Notes: generated by a model from the sequence alone, not told the origin. 64,000 nucleotides of DNA from an uncultured Bacteroidales bacterium (GCA_947305795.1 CAMZEK010000003.1:35352-99351), one strand, 5' to 3'. Counted from the first letter of the stretch, positions 41,391 to 52,256 are shown. Made by a program: numbers and translations.

Positions 41391-42268
41391 AACGGGTTGG
41401 ACTAAAACTGCTGTTTGTACTTCTGCTGATGGCTGAAGGCATGTTGATGCAAGCCCAAGACCACCAATCCATTGTCGTAGAATCGATTGTATTGGATAGC
41501 GTGAGCCATACCCCCTTGTGCTATGTCAATATCGGAATTGCCAATAAAAACATAGGAACCATTTCGGGTGTAGACGGCAAGTTCAGTCTTTCCTTGCCTG
41601 ATTCATTGGCCAATGAGACAGTCACGTTTTCGATGATTGGTTATTCAACCAAACTGTTAAGCGTCAGCGAATTGCAGAATGAGAACAGGAACATTCTTCT
41701 TTCGCCTTCTGTGATTGAGTTGCGCCCTGCGGAAGTCACTGCTAAAAAGCTTAAAGCCAAGAAAATAGGCAAGTCGTCAGGCGTGGGCGTTACGTTTGCT
41801 GTCGGGGTGTTGGAAGCTGGAGGTGAAATTGGGGTCGTGATGAAGATGTCAGGCAAGAAAGAATCGTTTCTGAAAGACTTCAATTTCAAAATCACCGGCA
41901 ACAAACCCGATTCTGCTGTTTTCCGATTGAATTTGTATTATGTTGAAAAAGATGGTTTTACAAACATTCTCAACGACAATATCTATTTCACCTTGCATAA
42001 GGGGACCATTGGAAACATCAGTATCGATTTGACGCCCTATCAGATTGTCGTCGACAGGGATATTTTGGCCAGCATTGAATTTCTTGAAATCTATGCTCCA
42101 GAAGTCGAATTTGATGAAGATGATCCCAACAAGTATTCTTACGGTGACATCGATATTGCTGGAAGTTTTGTCGGTCCGAAATCTTACATGAGACCCACCA
42201 GCCAAGGGGAGTGGGAAAAAGTTCCCATGTCGGTCTCGCCTTGCTTTTGGATGATGATTTTGTATTGA
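41387..42268 (+). CDS. Carboxypeptidase-regulatory-like domain protein
   Basis: ESIVLDSVSHTPLCYVNIGIANKNIGTISGVDGKFSLSLPDSLANETVTFSMIGYST. Confidence 0.8.
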   Translation: MKRVGLKLLFVLLLMAEGMLMQAQDHQSIVVESIVLDSVSHTPLCYVNIGIANKNIGTISGVDGKFSLSLPDSLANETVTFSMIGYSTKLLSVSELQNENRNILLSPSVIELRPAEVTAKKLKAKKIGKSSGVGVTFAVGVLEAGGEIGVVMKMSGKKESFLKDFNFKITGNKPDSAVFRLNLYYVEKDGFTNILNDNIYFTLHKGTIGNISIDLTPYQIVVDRDILASIEFLEIYAPEVEFDEDDPNKYSYGDIDIAGSFVGPKSYMRPTSQGEWEKVPMSVSPCFWMMILY

Positions 42269-42345
42269 CGGAGTGATTTTTCTGGCTTTTTTCGACAAAA
42301 TAGCACTTTCCCGACCGATTTTGCCGTTGGTTCGGAAAAATAAAC

Positions 42346-42354
42346 TATCTTTGC
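42346..42354 (+). promoter_or_regulatory. -7 element TATCTTTGC with upstream tttttg
   Basis: Consensus match 67 nt upstream of pseudokinase gene. Confidence 0.6.
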
Positions 42355-42420
42355 ACCCAAATCGCAAGATTGGCTCCGCCAAAATTGGAGATTTCAACGT
42401 GGTTAAATACATTGTGAAGA

Positions 42421-43707
42421 ATGTCAGAGATTGATTTTTTGAATACAGAGCCAGAGAAGGACAGCCGTTCTCAGGAGAAGCCCGAACATCGCAAGGAAGA
42501 AGAACCTTTCAACAAAAAGGAAGTGATTCATTCCAATGAGTTTGCCGACATCAAGCCGTTTTGCGCCTCGCGCTACGGCAACAGCAGGCTTTTCACCGCC
42601 AAGTATAACGGCAAGAAAGTGGTCATCAAGACCTTGAAGGCTGACCGCGCCAATGATGCCAAATACCGCGCCTCGCTGCGTCAGGAATATGATGTAACCT
42701 CCATGCTCGACAACAAATTTATTCGCAAGGCCATCGACTTTGTGCAAATTGGCGGTCTTGGCGACTGCATCGTTTTTGAGTTTATCGAGGGCAAGTCGCT
42801 GGCCGAGCACGTGCGCGTGGGCACGCTCAGCGAGAAACAAGTGAAGAGCATCCTTACCGATGTCTGCGACGGCTTGTTGTACTTGCATCGCAATCAGGTG
42901 ATTCATTGTAATTTGAAGCCTGAAAACATCATTGTCACAGGTGATTGCCGTGCCAAGATTATTGACATCGGCATTCCCGAAACCGACCCTGATGCCGACC
43001 GCGAACTGCTCATTAAGGAGATGGAGTTTGTGGCACCGGAAATCATTAAGGGTGAGGACATCGACAACCGCGCTGACGTTTATTCCTTAGGGAAAATCAT
43101 GGAGTTCCTTGGTGAACGCAATATTACAAAACAATTTGTTGCTGTGGCCACTCACTCCACCCAGTTTTCTAAGGAACAGCGCTACGACTCCATTTCGGAA
43201 GTGCGTTCGGCCATCACCAAAGGGCATCCAGTGGTGAAAACCATCATTATCGTGCTGATCCTTGCCTTATTGGGCTTTTTGGCCTATATCTACGTGCCCA
43301 AAATCAAGGCTAACGTAGAGCGGGAGAGGGCTGAACGGATGGCTGTTGATTTCGCACGCGAGGTGGACGTTATGCGTAATGAGTTGCCTTCGCTTTGTGA
43401 AAAATACCAACTGAAGTCGCTCAACGAGCCGGTAGCTGTTAATTGGAAAGAAGACAGCCTTCGCTACGTCCAAAGCTTGATGCCATTTTTCGGAGCGGAA
43501 GATTACCAGAACAAAGCCCTGCAAGCCCTTAAGGAGCAGAGAAACGCCATAGAATCAAGCCGTAAGAAAGACTTCAATCGGATTTTGCTTGGCGAGTTCA
43601 AGAACGCTAACGACAGCTTGGCACTCGTGTTGAAAACGCCTTTGGTTGACCCGACCGACGAACAACTGCTCATTGAGGCACAAAAGTGGTACAACCAAAT
43701 GAAATAA
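42421..43707 (+). CDS. Membrane-anchored protein kinase-fold protein, predicted pseudokinase
   Basis: VVIKTLK, QVIHCNLKPENIIV (HRD to HCN), AKIIDIGIPE, FVAPEII, ADVYSLGKIMEFLG; TM VVKTIIIVLILALLGFLAYIY. Confidence 0.85.
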   Translation: MSEIDFLNTEPEKDSRSQEKPEHRKEEEPFNKKEVIHSNEFADIKPFCASRYGNSRLFTAKYNGKKVVIKTLKADRANDAKYRASLRQEYDVTSMLDNKFIRKAIDFVQIGGLGDCIVFEFIEGKSLAEHVRVGTLSEKQVKSILTDVCDGLLYLHRNQVIHCNLKPENIIVTGDCRAKIIDIGIPETDPDADRELLIKEMEFVAPEIIKGEDIDNRADVYSLGKIMEFLGERNITKQFVAVATHSTQFSKEQRYDSISEVRSAITKGHPVVKTIIIVLILALLGFLAYIYVPKIKANVERERAERMAVDFAREVDVMRNELPSLCEKYQLKSLNEPVAVNWKEDSLRYVQSLMPFFGAEDYQNKALQALKEQRNAIESSRKKDFNRILLGEFKNANDSLALVLKTPLVDPTDEQLLIEAQKWYNQMK

Positions 43708-43734
43708 TTCTGCCGAAATGGAGTTATTGTTGAT

Positions 43735-46422
43735 ATGAAAACGACAACGAAAGTGCAAAGGAAATCCTATATCATCACATTGGGCTGCGTGTTGGGTTTG
43801 CTGCTTTTGAGTGGCTGTAACACCAAGAAGAACACCATTACGCGGCGCATGTTCCATAATCTGACCAGCCATTACAACGTTTACTGGAACGGTGAGAAGA
43901 GCCTGAAGGATGGCGACAAGCAGTTGAGAACCAGTGTAAAAGACGACTATTCTCGTGTGCTTAGGGTGCATAACTACGGCACCCAGCAGGATGGTATGAG
44001 CATGAACTCATCCATGGACCGCGCTCTTGAGAAGACTTCCATCTGTGTGCAAAAGCATTCCATGAAGTTTGGCAGTCGTGAGCGCGTGAAGTGGATTGAC
44101 GACGCTTACCTCGTTATGGGCAAAGCGCATTTCTACAAGCACGACTATATTCCCGCGAAGCGTACGTTTGACTTTGTGGCATCCGAGTTCAACTACAACA
44201 GCATCGCTCACGTGGCCAACCTTTGGCTCATCAAGACCTACATTCAGACTGAGGAATATCCCAAGGCGGTGGCCATGATGGAGCAACTCCAAGCCAAGAC
44301 TGCTGGCTTGAACAAACTGCCCAAAGAACTGATGCGCGAGATGGACTACACCTATGCGGATTACTACATTGCTACCAAAGACTATAACAATGCGGCGAAA
44401 TACCTGAAAAACGGCATTTTGGTCAACAAGGATCGCGACACTCGTACCCGGGCGATGTTCATCTTGGGACAGATTTACATGCACCAAGGCGATGCTGAAC
44501 GTGCCACGGCGCAGTTTAAGAAAGTCATCAAGCGTAACCCCATCTATGAAATGGCCTTCGAGTCTCGGATGAATATGGCCAAGATGGGCTCAGCCAACAA
44601 CGCCAAAGAGCTTTATAAAATGCTGAACAAAATGCTCCGCGACCCAAATAATGACGATTACAACGACCGCATTTATTACGCTATGGCGGAGTTGGCTTTG
44701 CGTGAAGGCGAAGAAAACAAGGCCATCAATTACCTGAGGAAGTCGGTGGCTGCCTATAAAGACAACCCGATACAAAGGGCGCAGTCGTCGCTTAAAGTGG
44801 CTTCCATGCTCTTCGAGCGTAGTGAGTATGAGCTTTCGCAAGCCTATTATGACACGGCCGTCACCAGCATGAATCGTGAAGCCGAAGGCTACGACAGCAT
44901 TTTCAACATCTCGCAGACGCTCAACGAGTTGGTGATGTATGCCGCTATTGTCCGCGATCAGGACAGCCTCCTGCGCGTGGCTGCCATGGATTCCATTTCG
45001 CGCAATGCCTTGATTGACAAGATTATCGCTCAGGTTATCCAGCAGGAGAGAGAGGAAGAAGAATTGCGTCAGTATGAGGAGCAGCTGGCTTTGATGGGGG
45101 CTTCGACGGGCAATACCAATGCTGCCGTCAACGACCCGACCAATACGTCGTCATCATCATGGTATTTCTACAACCCCACAGCCCTGAACCGAGGTTTTAC
45201 TGAGTTTACGCGCAAATGGGGCATGAGAAAGTTGGAGGACAACTGGCGCATCAGCGACAAGAAAAGTATTGCCTCGGCATTTTCGGGTGAGGAACCCGAT
45301 GACGACGAGCTCACCGCCGCCAAGGATGCCAAGGCCAAGCAAGACTCCATTAACGCTACATATACCAACCACGATCGAGGCTATTATCTGAAAGACTTGC
45401 CATTGACAGCAGAACAGAAGGCAGAGGCGGACTCGCTCATTGCTGATGCACTCTACAATTTAGGTTTCCTCTATATGGATCGCCTCGACGACCTGCCGCG
45501 TTCCATTGAAAACTATGAGAGCCTTGACACACGTTATCCGGGCAACAAAAAAGAGCTGCCCACATGGTACGCCCTTTATAAGATGTACGGGGAGCAGAAT
45601 AATACCGACAAGTCATTGTATTACAAGGGAAAAATCTTTGACAAATATCCCACTTCCAGCTATGCGGAGTTCATCAACGACCCAGACTATTTCAAGAAAT
45701 TGGATGCCCAAGAGAAGGAGTCGTCTGACTTCTACGCCAAGACTTACGAGGCCTTTGAACAGGGTCAATATTACCGCGTGAAGATGAATGCCGAACGAGC
45801 CATGCAGCTCTATGAGGCCGACACCGCTCTGATGCCGCGTTTCGCCTTCTTGCATGCTGTGGCGCAAGGCCGCCTCATCTCCATTGACACGATGGCGTTT
45901 GCCTTGTATGACCTTGTGCGCGAGTATCCCAATAGCAGTGTCTCTACGTATGCTCGTCAGGTGCTCGACAATATCAACGAAGAATACCATCTCGGTTTGG
46001 TCTTGACCGACATTGGCAAAGACAGCCCCGAGCAGCCCGAAGTGAAGAAAGAGTCACCTTATGTCTACGCTCCCAACACCGAGCATTTTGTGATGATTGT
46101 ATGTGACTCGAAAAAGGTGCGCGTTGATCCGCTGAAGGTGCGCATTTCCGACTTCAACAAGAAGGAACACCGCACAAGAAGCTTTGTCGTCAAGAGCGTC
46201 ATTTGGGATGACGAACGCACTTTGGTGACCATTGGCAACTTTGAAGGCACCAAGAGTGCAGAGGACTACATCACGTCCATGTTCCTGACCGATTATGTCT
46301 TTGGCGGCATCAGCAATGATGATTATAAGATCTGTCCCATTTCAGGCAAGAACTATCCGGTGCTCTACCAGTCGAAAGACTTGGACGAATACCTGCAATT
46401 CATAGAATCCAACAACAAATAA
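43735..46422 (+). CDS. TPR lipoprotein, PorW/SprE-like T9SS component
   Basis: Lipobox LLSGCNTKKNTITRRMFHNLTSHYNVYWNGEKSLKDG; TPRs; ~895 aa. Confidence 0.75.
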   Translation: MKTTTKVQRKSYIITLGCVLGLLLLSGCNTKKNTITRRMFHNLTSHYNVYWNGEKSLKDGDKQLRTSVKDDYSRVLRVHNYGTQQDGMSMNSSMDRALEKTSICVQKHSMKFGSRERVKWIDDAYLVMGKAHFYKHDYIPAKRTFDFVASEFNYNSIAHVANLWLIKTYIQTEEYPKAVAMMEQLQAKTAGLNKLPKELMREMDYTYADYYIATKDYNNAAKYLKNGILVNKDRDTRTRAMFILGQIYMHQGDAERATAQFKKVIKRNPIYEMAFESRMNMAKMGSANNAKELYKMLNKMLRDPNNDDYNDRIYYAMAELALREGEENKAINYLRKSVAAYKDNPIQRAQSSLKVASMLFERSEYELSQAYYDTAVTSMNREAEGYDSIFNISQTLNELVMYAAIVRDQDSLLRVAAMDSISRNALIDKIIAQVIQQEREEEELRQYEEQLALMGASTGNTNAAVNDPTNTSSSSWYFYNPTALNRGFTEFTRKWGMRKLEDNWRISDKKSIASAFSGEEPDDDELTAAKDAKAKQDSINATYTNHDRGYYLKDLPLTAEQKAEADSLIADALYNLGFLYMDRLDDLPRSIENYESLDTRYPGNKKELPTWYALYKMYGEQNNTDKSLYYKGKIFDKYPTSSYAEFINDPDYFKKLDAQEKESSDFYAKTYEAFEQGQYYRVKMNAERAMQLYEADTALMPRFAFLHAVAQGRLISIDTMAFALYDLVREYPNSSVSTYARQVLDNINEEYHLGLVLTDIGKDSPEQPEVKKESPYVYAPNTEHFVMIVCDSKKVRVDPLKVRISDFNKKEHRTRSFVVKSVIWDDERTLVTIGNFEGTKSAEDYITSMFLTDYVFGGISNDDYKICPISGKNYPVLYQSKDLDEYLQFIESNNK

Positions 46423-46425
46423 ACA

Positions 46426-46794
46426 ATGAAAATCATGGAATCACCCGTACGCAACCTCATTGGCGAAGGTACCCTCATCAAAGGCGACATTGAGTCGGGC
46501 GGCGACATCCGCATCGACGGACGGCTCATCGGCTCAGTGAAGTCGAGTGGTAAGGTCATCGTCGGCCAGACGGGCATCGTCGAAGGCGACCTCTCTTGCA
46601 AGCAAGCTGAGATTTCGGGCGCCGTCAAAGGCACCATCAAGGCTGAGGAACTGACCGCCCTGAAGTCCACATCCAAAGTGGAAGTTGACCTCGTCACCAA
46701 GCAGCTCCTCATCGAAGTGGGGGCGATGTTCACCGGCAAGTGTGTCATGGGTCAAACCGCAACAGTGGAAATGCCCAAGCAAAAATTAGGTTGA
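46426..46794 (+). CDS. Bactofilin (polymer-forming cytoskeletal protein)
   Basis: [58 protein letters not shown]. Confidence 0.93.
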   Translation: MKIMESPVRNLIGEGTLIKGDIESGGDIRIDGRLIGSVKSSGKVIVGQTGIVEGDLSCKQAEISGAVKGTIKAEELTALKSTSKVEVDLVTKQLLIEVGAMFTGKCVMGQTATVEMPKQKLG

Positions 46795-46796
46795 CG

Positions 46797-47420
46797 ATGA
46801 ACAACGAAAGACTGTCGAGGCTAGTAGGCTACGAAGCCATAGAAAAATATGATGAGGAAAAGCTGGCCAAACTGCAGGAGCATTATGCGGCCATTCTCGA
46901 ACTTTTAGGCGAAGACCCACAGCGAGAAGGCCTTATGAAGACGCCTTATCGTGTGGCCAAGTCGATGCAGTTCTTGACGCATGGCTATGCGGAGGACCCG
47001 ATGGAAATCCTGTTGTCGGCCAAGTTCAAGGAAGATTATCGCCAGATGGTGATTGTCAAAGACATAGAGGTGTTCTCTCTCTGTGAGCATCATTTGATTC
47101 CTTTCATCGGCAAGGCACATGTAGGCTACATCCCCAACGGATACATCACTGGATTGAGTAAGATAGCCCGTGTGGTGGAAGCCTATTCGCGCCGACTTCA
47201 GGTACAGGAACGCTTGACGACCCAAATCAAGAATGCCATCAACGAGGCATTGCACCCCTTGGGTGTGGCGGTCGTTATTGAGGCCAAACATCTTTGCATG
47301 TCGATGCGGGGTGTGCAGAAACAAAGTGCAGTGACCACCACTAGCGACTTCATTGGTGCCTTTGAGCGCGAATCGACCCGTGAGGAGTTCTTCCAACTCA
47401 TCGGCGGCAACTTGCATTGA
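46797..47420 (+). CDS. folE: GTP cyclohydrolase I (start adjusted from 46740)
   Basis: [52 protein letters not shown]. Confidence 0.96.
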   Translation: MNNERLSRLVGYEAIEKYDEEKLAKLQEHYAAILELLGEDPQREGLMKTPYRVAKSMQFLTHGYAEDPMEILLSAKFKEDYRQMVIVKDIEVFSLCEHHLIPFIGKAHVGYIPNGYITGLSKIARVVEAYSRRLQVQERLTTQIKNAINEALHPLGVAVVIEAKHLCMSMRGVQKQSAVTTTSDFIGAFERESTREEFFQLIGGNLH

Positions 47421-47458
47421 ACCATGAAATCTTGAAATTTTGAATATTTAAATATTGA

Positions 47459-48346
47459 ATGATGATTAAAGCATACGTTTTCCCTGGACAAGGGGCACAA
47501 TTTGTAGGAATGGGCAAAGACTTGTACGATAAGTCGTCGAAAGCCAAGGATATGTTCAAGAAAGCCAATAACATCCTGAAATTCAAAATCACGGACGTGA
47601 TGTTTGAAGGCTCCGATGAAGACTTGCGTCAGACCAAGGTGACGCAGCCTGCCATTTTCCTACATTCGGTCATTTTGGCCTCATTACTTGAGGACTTTGA
47701 CCCGAGCATGGTGGCTGGCCATTCCTTGGGCGAGTTTTCAGCTTTGGTGGCCAACAAGGTCTTGACCTTTGAGGACGGTTTGCGTTTGGTGAGCAAACGC
47801 GCCAAGGCCATGCAGAAGGCTTGCGAGGCTCAGCCAGGCACGATGGCTGCCGTGGTTGGTGCTGAGGATAGTCTCATTGAGAGTGTTTGCGCATCCATCA
47901 AGGACACGGTGGTTGTGCCTGCCAACTACAACTGCCCAGGCCAGTTGGTCATCTCAGGCTCAGTTGATGGCGTGGCAGCAGCCTCCGAAAAGCTGAAAGA
48001 AGCTGGTGTGAAGCGTGTGGTGCCATTAAGCGTGGGTGGAGCGTTCCATAGTCCGCTGATGGAACCCGCCCGCGTGGAATTGGCCAAGGCTATCAACGAC
48101 ACAAAATTTGCTCAAGGTATCTGTCCTATCTACCAAAACGTTACAGGCCAGTCTGTCAACGACCCTGAAATCATCAAGAAGAACCTCATTGCCCAACTGA
48201 CTTCGCCAGTGCTATGGACCCAAACCATGAGCAACATCCTTGCCAACGGCGTACGAACTATTGTGGAAGTTGGTCCGGGAACGGTACTTCAAGGTCTTTT
48301 CAAAAAGATGGACAGAAGCCTTGATCTTTCCAGCGTAGCGGTCTGA
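47459..48346 (+). CDS. fabD: Malonyl CoA-acyl carrier protein transacylase
   Basis: AYVFPGQGAQFVGMGKDLYD, VAGHSLGEFSALVA, GAFHSPLM. Confidence 0.96.
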   Translation: MMIKAYVFPGQGAQFVGMGKDLYDKSSKAKDMFKKANNILKFKITDVMFEGSDEDLRQTKVTQPAIFLHSVILASLLEDFDPSMVAGHSLGEFSALVANKVLTFEDGLRLVSKRAKAMQKACEAQPGTMAAVVGAEDSLIESVCASIKDTVVVPANYNCPGQLVISGSVDGVAAASEKLKEAGVKRVVPLSVGGAFHSPLMEPARVELAKAINDTKFAQGICPIYQNVTGQSVNDPEIIKKNLIAQLTSPVLWTQTMSNILANGVRTIVEVGPGTVLQGLFKKMDRSLDLSSVAV

Positions 48347-48364
48347 AAGCCTTGAGTTTGACTT

Positions 48365-49966
48365 ATGAACGACCAAAGGACGAGGCCTTTTTTCATTGCC
48401 TTGCTGTTGATGGCGGGCATCCTGATAGGCTTATTAATTAATAAAGGTGAACGTCGTCGCCTGACTGCCATTCCTGTTTCGGAATTCAGCAAATTCGACG
48501 AGGTAATGTGGCGCGTAGGGGAGGACTATGTCGATGAAATCAACGGCAACAAACTGCAAGACAAGGCGATAGTGGCCATGATGGAGGAGCTCGACCCACA
48601 CAGCCAATACATTTCATTGGAAGAGTTCGATGCCATGAATGATCCTCTGCTAGGTAGCTTTGAGGGTATTGGCGTGCAGTTCCGCATTGAGAAAGACACC
48701 ATCGCCATTGTGAGCGTCATCAAGGGTGGGCCGTCCGAGAAGGTGGGCATCCTTGCTGGCGACCGCATCATCTTTATCGATGACACCCTTGCTGCTGGCG
48801 TGAAGCTGAAAAACGAAGATGTGATGCGCAAGTTGAAAGGCCCCAAAGGCACGAAGGTCAAAGTGCAGGTGCTGCGCCGTGGTGTCGAAGGCTTGTTGCC
48901 ATTCACCATCACGCGCGACGTGATTCCCACCTATAGCATCGATATCGCCTATATGCTTGACGAGCAGACGGGTTACTTGAAACTCAGCAAGTTCTCGGCC
49001 ACCACCTACGACGAATTCAAAAAGGCCTTACGCAAGCTCAAGACGGAGGGCATGAAGCAGCTTGTTTTCGACTTGCGTGGCAATACGGGAGGCTATCTGA
49101 AAGCTGCCGTTGAAGTGGCGGATGAGTTTCTGCCCAAGGGCAGCCTTATCGTCTATACCGAAGGACGCAACCGTGCACGCCAGTACCTGAACGCCCGCAA
49201 ACGAGGCATGTTGGAAGACATCCCTGTCGTTGTGCTCATCGACAGCGAATCGGCCAGCGCAAGCGAAATCGTGGCTGGAGCATTGCAGGACAACGACAGA
49301 GGTACTATCATCGGACGGCGTTCATTCGGCAAAGGCTTGGTGCAGGAGCAAATCACACTCAGCGACAACTCCGCCATCCGCCTCACCGTGGCTCGTTATT
49401 ATACGCCCACTGGACGTTGCATCCAGAAGCCTTTCGATGGCGACCGTGACCATTATCTTTTGGAGTCTTATGAGCGTTATGAAAATGGTGAGTTGTTTAG
49501 TGAAGATAGCATACATTTTGCTGATTCACTGAAATATACTACGCCGAAAGGCAAAATCGTCTACGGCGGCGGAGGCATTATGCCCGATGTTTATGTGCCG
49601 CTTGTCGACGACAGCACGGAGTACTATTTCAACCGTATTGTCAACCTTGGGTTGCTCTATCAGTATGCCTTCGAATACACCGATACACATCGCAAGGAAC
49701 TCAGTAAGTATCAGACCGTTGAGGCTTTCGACAAGTCATTTGGTGTGACCGATGCCATGTTTGCTGAGTTGTTGAAACAGGCCGCCGAGAAAGGCATCAA
49801 GGGCAACGAGGAAGAACAGGCTGTGGCCCGTCGTGAGGCTAACATCCTCCTGAAAGCATACATTGCACGCAACCTCTTTGACGATGAAGGTTTCTACCCG
49901 ATATACGCCCCGATGGACGACGTGCTGCAAAAAGCAATGGAAATATTGAATAATTCAAATAAGTAA
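48365..49966 (+). CDS. S41 family C-terminal processing peptidase with PDZ domain
   Basis: GSFEGIGVQFRIEKDTIAIVSVIKGGPSEKVGILAGDRII, DSESASASEIVAGALQDNDRGTIIGRRSFGKGLVQ. Confidence 0.95.
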   Translation: MNDQRTRPFFIALLLMAGILIGLLINKGERRRLTAIPVSEFSKFDEVMWRVGEDYVDEINGNKLQDKAIVAMMEELDPHSQYISLEEFDAMNDPLLGSFEGIGVQFRIEKDTIAIVSVIKGGPSEKVGILAGDRIIFIDDTLAAGVKLKNEDVMRKLKGPKGTKVKVQVLRRGVEGLLPFTITRDVIPTYSIDIAYMLDEQTGYLKLSKFSATTYDEFKKALRKLKTEGMKQLVFDLRGNTGGYLKAAVEVADEFLPKGSLIVYTEGRNRARQYLNARKRGMLEDIPVVVLIDSESASASEIVAGALQDNDRGTIIGRRSFGKGLVQEQITLSDNSAIRLTVARYYTPTGRCIQKPFDGDRDHYLLESYERYENGELFSEDSIHFADSLKYTTPKGKIVYGGGGIMPDVYVPLVDDSTEYYFNRIVNLGLLYQYAFEYTDTHRKELSKYQTVEAFDKSFGVTDAMFAELLKQAAEKGIKGNEEEQAVARREANILLKAYIARNLFDDEGFYPIYAPMDDVLQKAMEILNNSNK

Positions 49967-49980
49967 TAACAATCAAAAAA

Positions 49981-52074
49981 ATGAAGACAAATTATTTACC
50001 AAGAAAAATGGCTTTGAAAGCCGCAGCATTTTTCCTATTAACGACATTTGGCATTATGAGCCAGACCATTGCGGACAATCCCCCTACAGGAGCAATCAAA
50101 GGTAGGTTCACCATCAACAGTGACAACGAGAAAGTGTATTTCTCACAGGGCAACCTGCAATATCAGGCTTCAACCGACACATGGCGTTTCGCGGAAAACC
50201 AATATGATTTCGTGGGGCAAAACAACATGTATATCTCGGCCACTTATGATGGTTGGATTGATTTATTTGCTTGGGGAACAAGTGGTTACAATCATGGCGC
50301 GGTTTGCTATCAGCCTTGGTCGATAAATTCGGGAGGTGGATTCAATGGGTCGGGAAGCATGTATTATTATGCCTACGGCAACAACAGCAATGACCTTAAT
50401 GACGAAACGGGTCAGGCGGATTGGGGCTACAACGCCATTAGTAATGGCGGTAACGAAGAAAACCAATGGCGTACGTTGGCCATGGATGAATGGGAATATG
50501 TCTTCAACATCCGCACCACCCCTTCAGGATTGCGTTATGCCAAGGCCATAGTGAACGACGTGAATGGTGTCATCCTATTGCCTGATGGTTGGGATGCTTC
50601 CATTTTTGCGTTAAACAATTGCAATATGTTTGGGTCGCAATATGCTGACAATGTGATTTCTGCAACGGATTGGAATATGATGGAAGATGCAGGAGCGGTG
50701 TTTTTGCCATCCTCGGGTAGTCGTTTAGGAACGAATGTCAACGGATACAGCGAGATGGATGGCGAAAAAGCCCGTGGCAATTATTGGTCGGCAACGCACG
50801 AAAGCACTGACGGCGCTTATTTCGTCATGGTGAGCAATGCTAGCCTTTCACCTCATTGGCACCAATACCGTTTTGTGGGCCTTTCGGTACGTTTGGTCCA
50901 GTCTGCTCCAAGTGTGAACTACACCTTGCAGACTACTGAATTCACTTCTGGTTGGAATTGGTACTCATCCTACATTGACCAGAACGAGGTTGATGGCTTC
51001 TCCTTGCTGACAGAAGGTCTCGGTGCGAACAGCATTCAAATTAAGGCACAGCAGCAATATGCTAACTATTACGAAGGTATGGGCTGGGTAGGTATGCTTA
51101 CGGATATTAACAATGAATCGACCTACAAAATCAAGAACGCAGCTCCGTGTACGGTCGGCATCATCGGTTTGGAAGCACTCTCAGAACAGCATCCCATCAC
51201 GCTTACCCCAGGATGGAACTGGATTGGCTATCCCTGTTCCGAGCCGATGGCTATCGAAACCGCATTCTCCAATATCACGGTCACTGACGGCGATTTGGTG
51301 AAGGCTCTAAATGGCTATGCCACCTATTACGAAGGTTGGGGCTGGATAGGCAGTTTGCGGACTATCACCCCCGGCATGGGATTGTTGTACAAGTCGTACA
51401 GCAATCAAAACACCACCTTGATTTATCCCGACAACACACGCAGCTCGGGATGGATTGAGAACATCACTCCCGATGACAACCACTGGGTGCCCGACCTTCA
51501 TGCCTATCCCGACAACATGACCGTGACGGCCATCGTGGAGCTTGACGGCATGGAACTCGAAGGCGACAACTACGAAATTGCCGCTTTTGCCGACGGCGAG
51601 TGCCGAGGTAGCGTGCCCATGATGTACGTCGAGCCGCTTGACCGCTACATGGCCCTGCTGACCCTCTCGGGCGAGGAAGCTACTAGCCTCCACTTCGGCC
51701 TTTACAACGCCGAGACGGGCGAGGAATGCTTCAACGCCGACGAAACCCTGAGCTTCGAAGCCGACGCCGTCATCGGCGAGGTGGATGCCCCGTTCGTCAT
51801 CCGTTTCCGCAACACGACGGGCGTGGACGAATGGACCAAGAGTCTGCAGGTCTACCCCAACCCCGTGGAACATGGCCAAACCATCACCCTCGGCCTCTCG
51901 GCTGAGGAGATGGGCGAGGTTCAGGTGGAAATCATCAACGCCTTGGGTGTGGTAGAGACGGTACATGCCACGCCTCTACAGACCATCACCGCCCCGAACG
52001 TGGCAGGTGTCTACACGCTGAAAATCACCGTTGAGGGCAAGGGAACTTGCTTCCGCAAGATGGTGGTGAGATAA
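49981..52074 (+). CDS. FISUMP-like T9SS surface protein with shared C-terminal cassette
   Basis: FSQGNLQYQASTDTWRFAENQYDFVG; GWNWYSSYIDQNEVDG..., GWNWIGYPCSEP; T9SS CTD VYPNPVEHGQTITL. Confidence 0.85.
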   Translation: MKTNYLPRKMALKAAAFFLLTTFGIMSQTIADNPPTGAIKGRFTINSDNEKVYFSQGNLQYQASTDTWRFAENQYDFVGQNNMYISATYDGWIDLFAWGTSGYNHGAVCYQPWSINSGGGFNGSGSMYYYAYGNNSNDLNDETGQADWGYNAISNGGNEENQWRTLAMDEWEYVFNIRTTPSGLRYAKAIVNDVNGVILLPDGWDASIFALNNCNMFGSQYADNVISATDWNMMEDAGAVFLPSSGSRLGTNVNGYSEMDGEKARGNYWSATHESTDGAYFVMVSNASLSPHWHQYRFVGLSVRLVQSAPSVNYTLQTTEFTSGWNWYSSYIDQNEVDGFSLLTEGLGANSIQIKAQQQYANYYEGMGWVGMLTDINNESTYKIKNAAPCTVGIIGLEALSEQHPITLTPGWNWIGYPCSEPMAIETAFSNITVTDGDLVKALNGYATYYEGWGWIGSLRTITPGMGLLYKSYSNQNTTLIYPDNTRSSGWIENITPDDNHWVPDLHAYPDNMTVTAIVELDGMELEGDNYEIAAFADGECRGSVPMMYVEPLDRYMALLTLSGEEATSLHFGLYNAETGEECFNADETLSFEADAVIGEVDAPFVIRFRNTTGVDEWTKSLQVYPNPVEHGQTITLGLSAEEMGEVQVEIINALGVVETVHATPLQTITAPNVAGVYTLKITVEGKGTCFRKMVVR

Positions 52075-52105
52075 TCGGACACACACGTGTTTTTAATATT
52101 CCACG

Positions 52106-52137
52106 AACGGTCGCCTCAGTCCTGAGGCGGCCGTTTT
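52106..52137 (+). terminator. Rho-independent terminator
   Basis: aacggtcgcctcag tc ctgaggcggccgtttt. Confidence 0.8.
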
Positions 52138-52180
52138 CGGCAAATGTTTCTTTTTTTTCTTGCACAATTCACTTTTTCGC

Positions 52181-52189
52181 TAACTTTGC
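52181..52189 (+). promoter_or_regulatory. -7 element TAACTTTGC
   Basis: ttcttgcac -33-like ~19 nt upstream; 68 nt upstream of ATG 52257. Confidence 0.6.
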
Positions 52190-52256
52190 CTTGCATTAAC
52201 TAATCAATTTGATTGGTCTAGAAAATAAAAGTGTAATTAATCAAAGCTTCAAGAAT

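Noticed and set aside
51307-51966. 219-aa ORF antisense within T9SS surface protein
   Set aside because: Located over the repeated C-terminal cassette; similar shadow ORFs recur at 57888 and 58170 because the DNA is duplicated.
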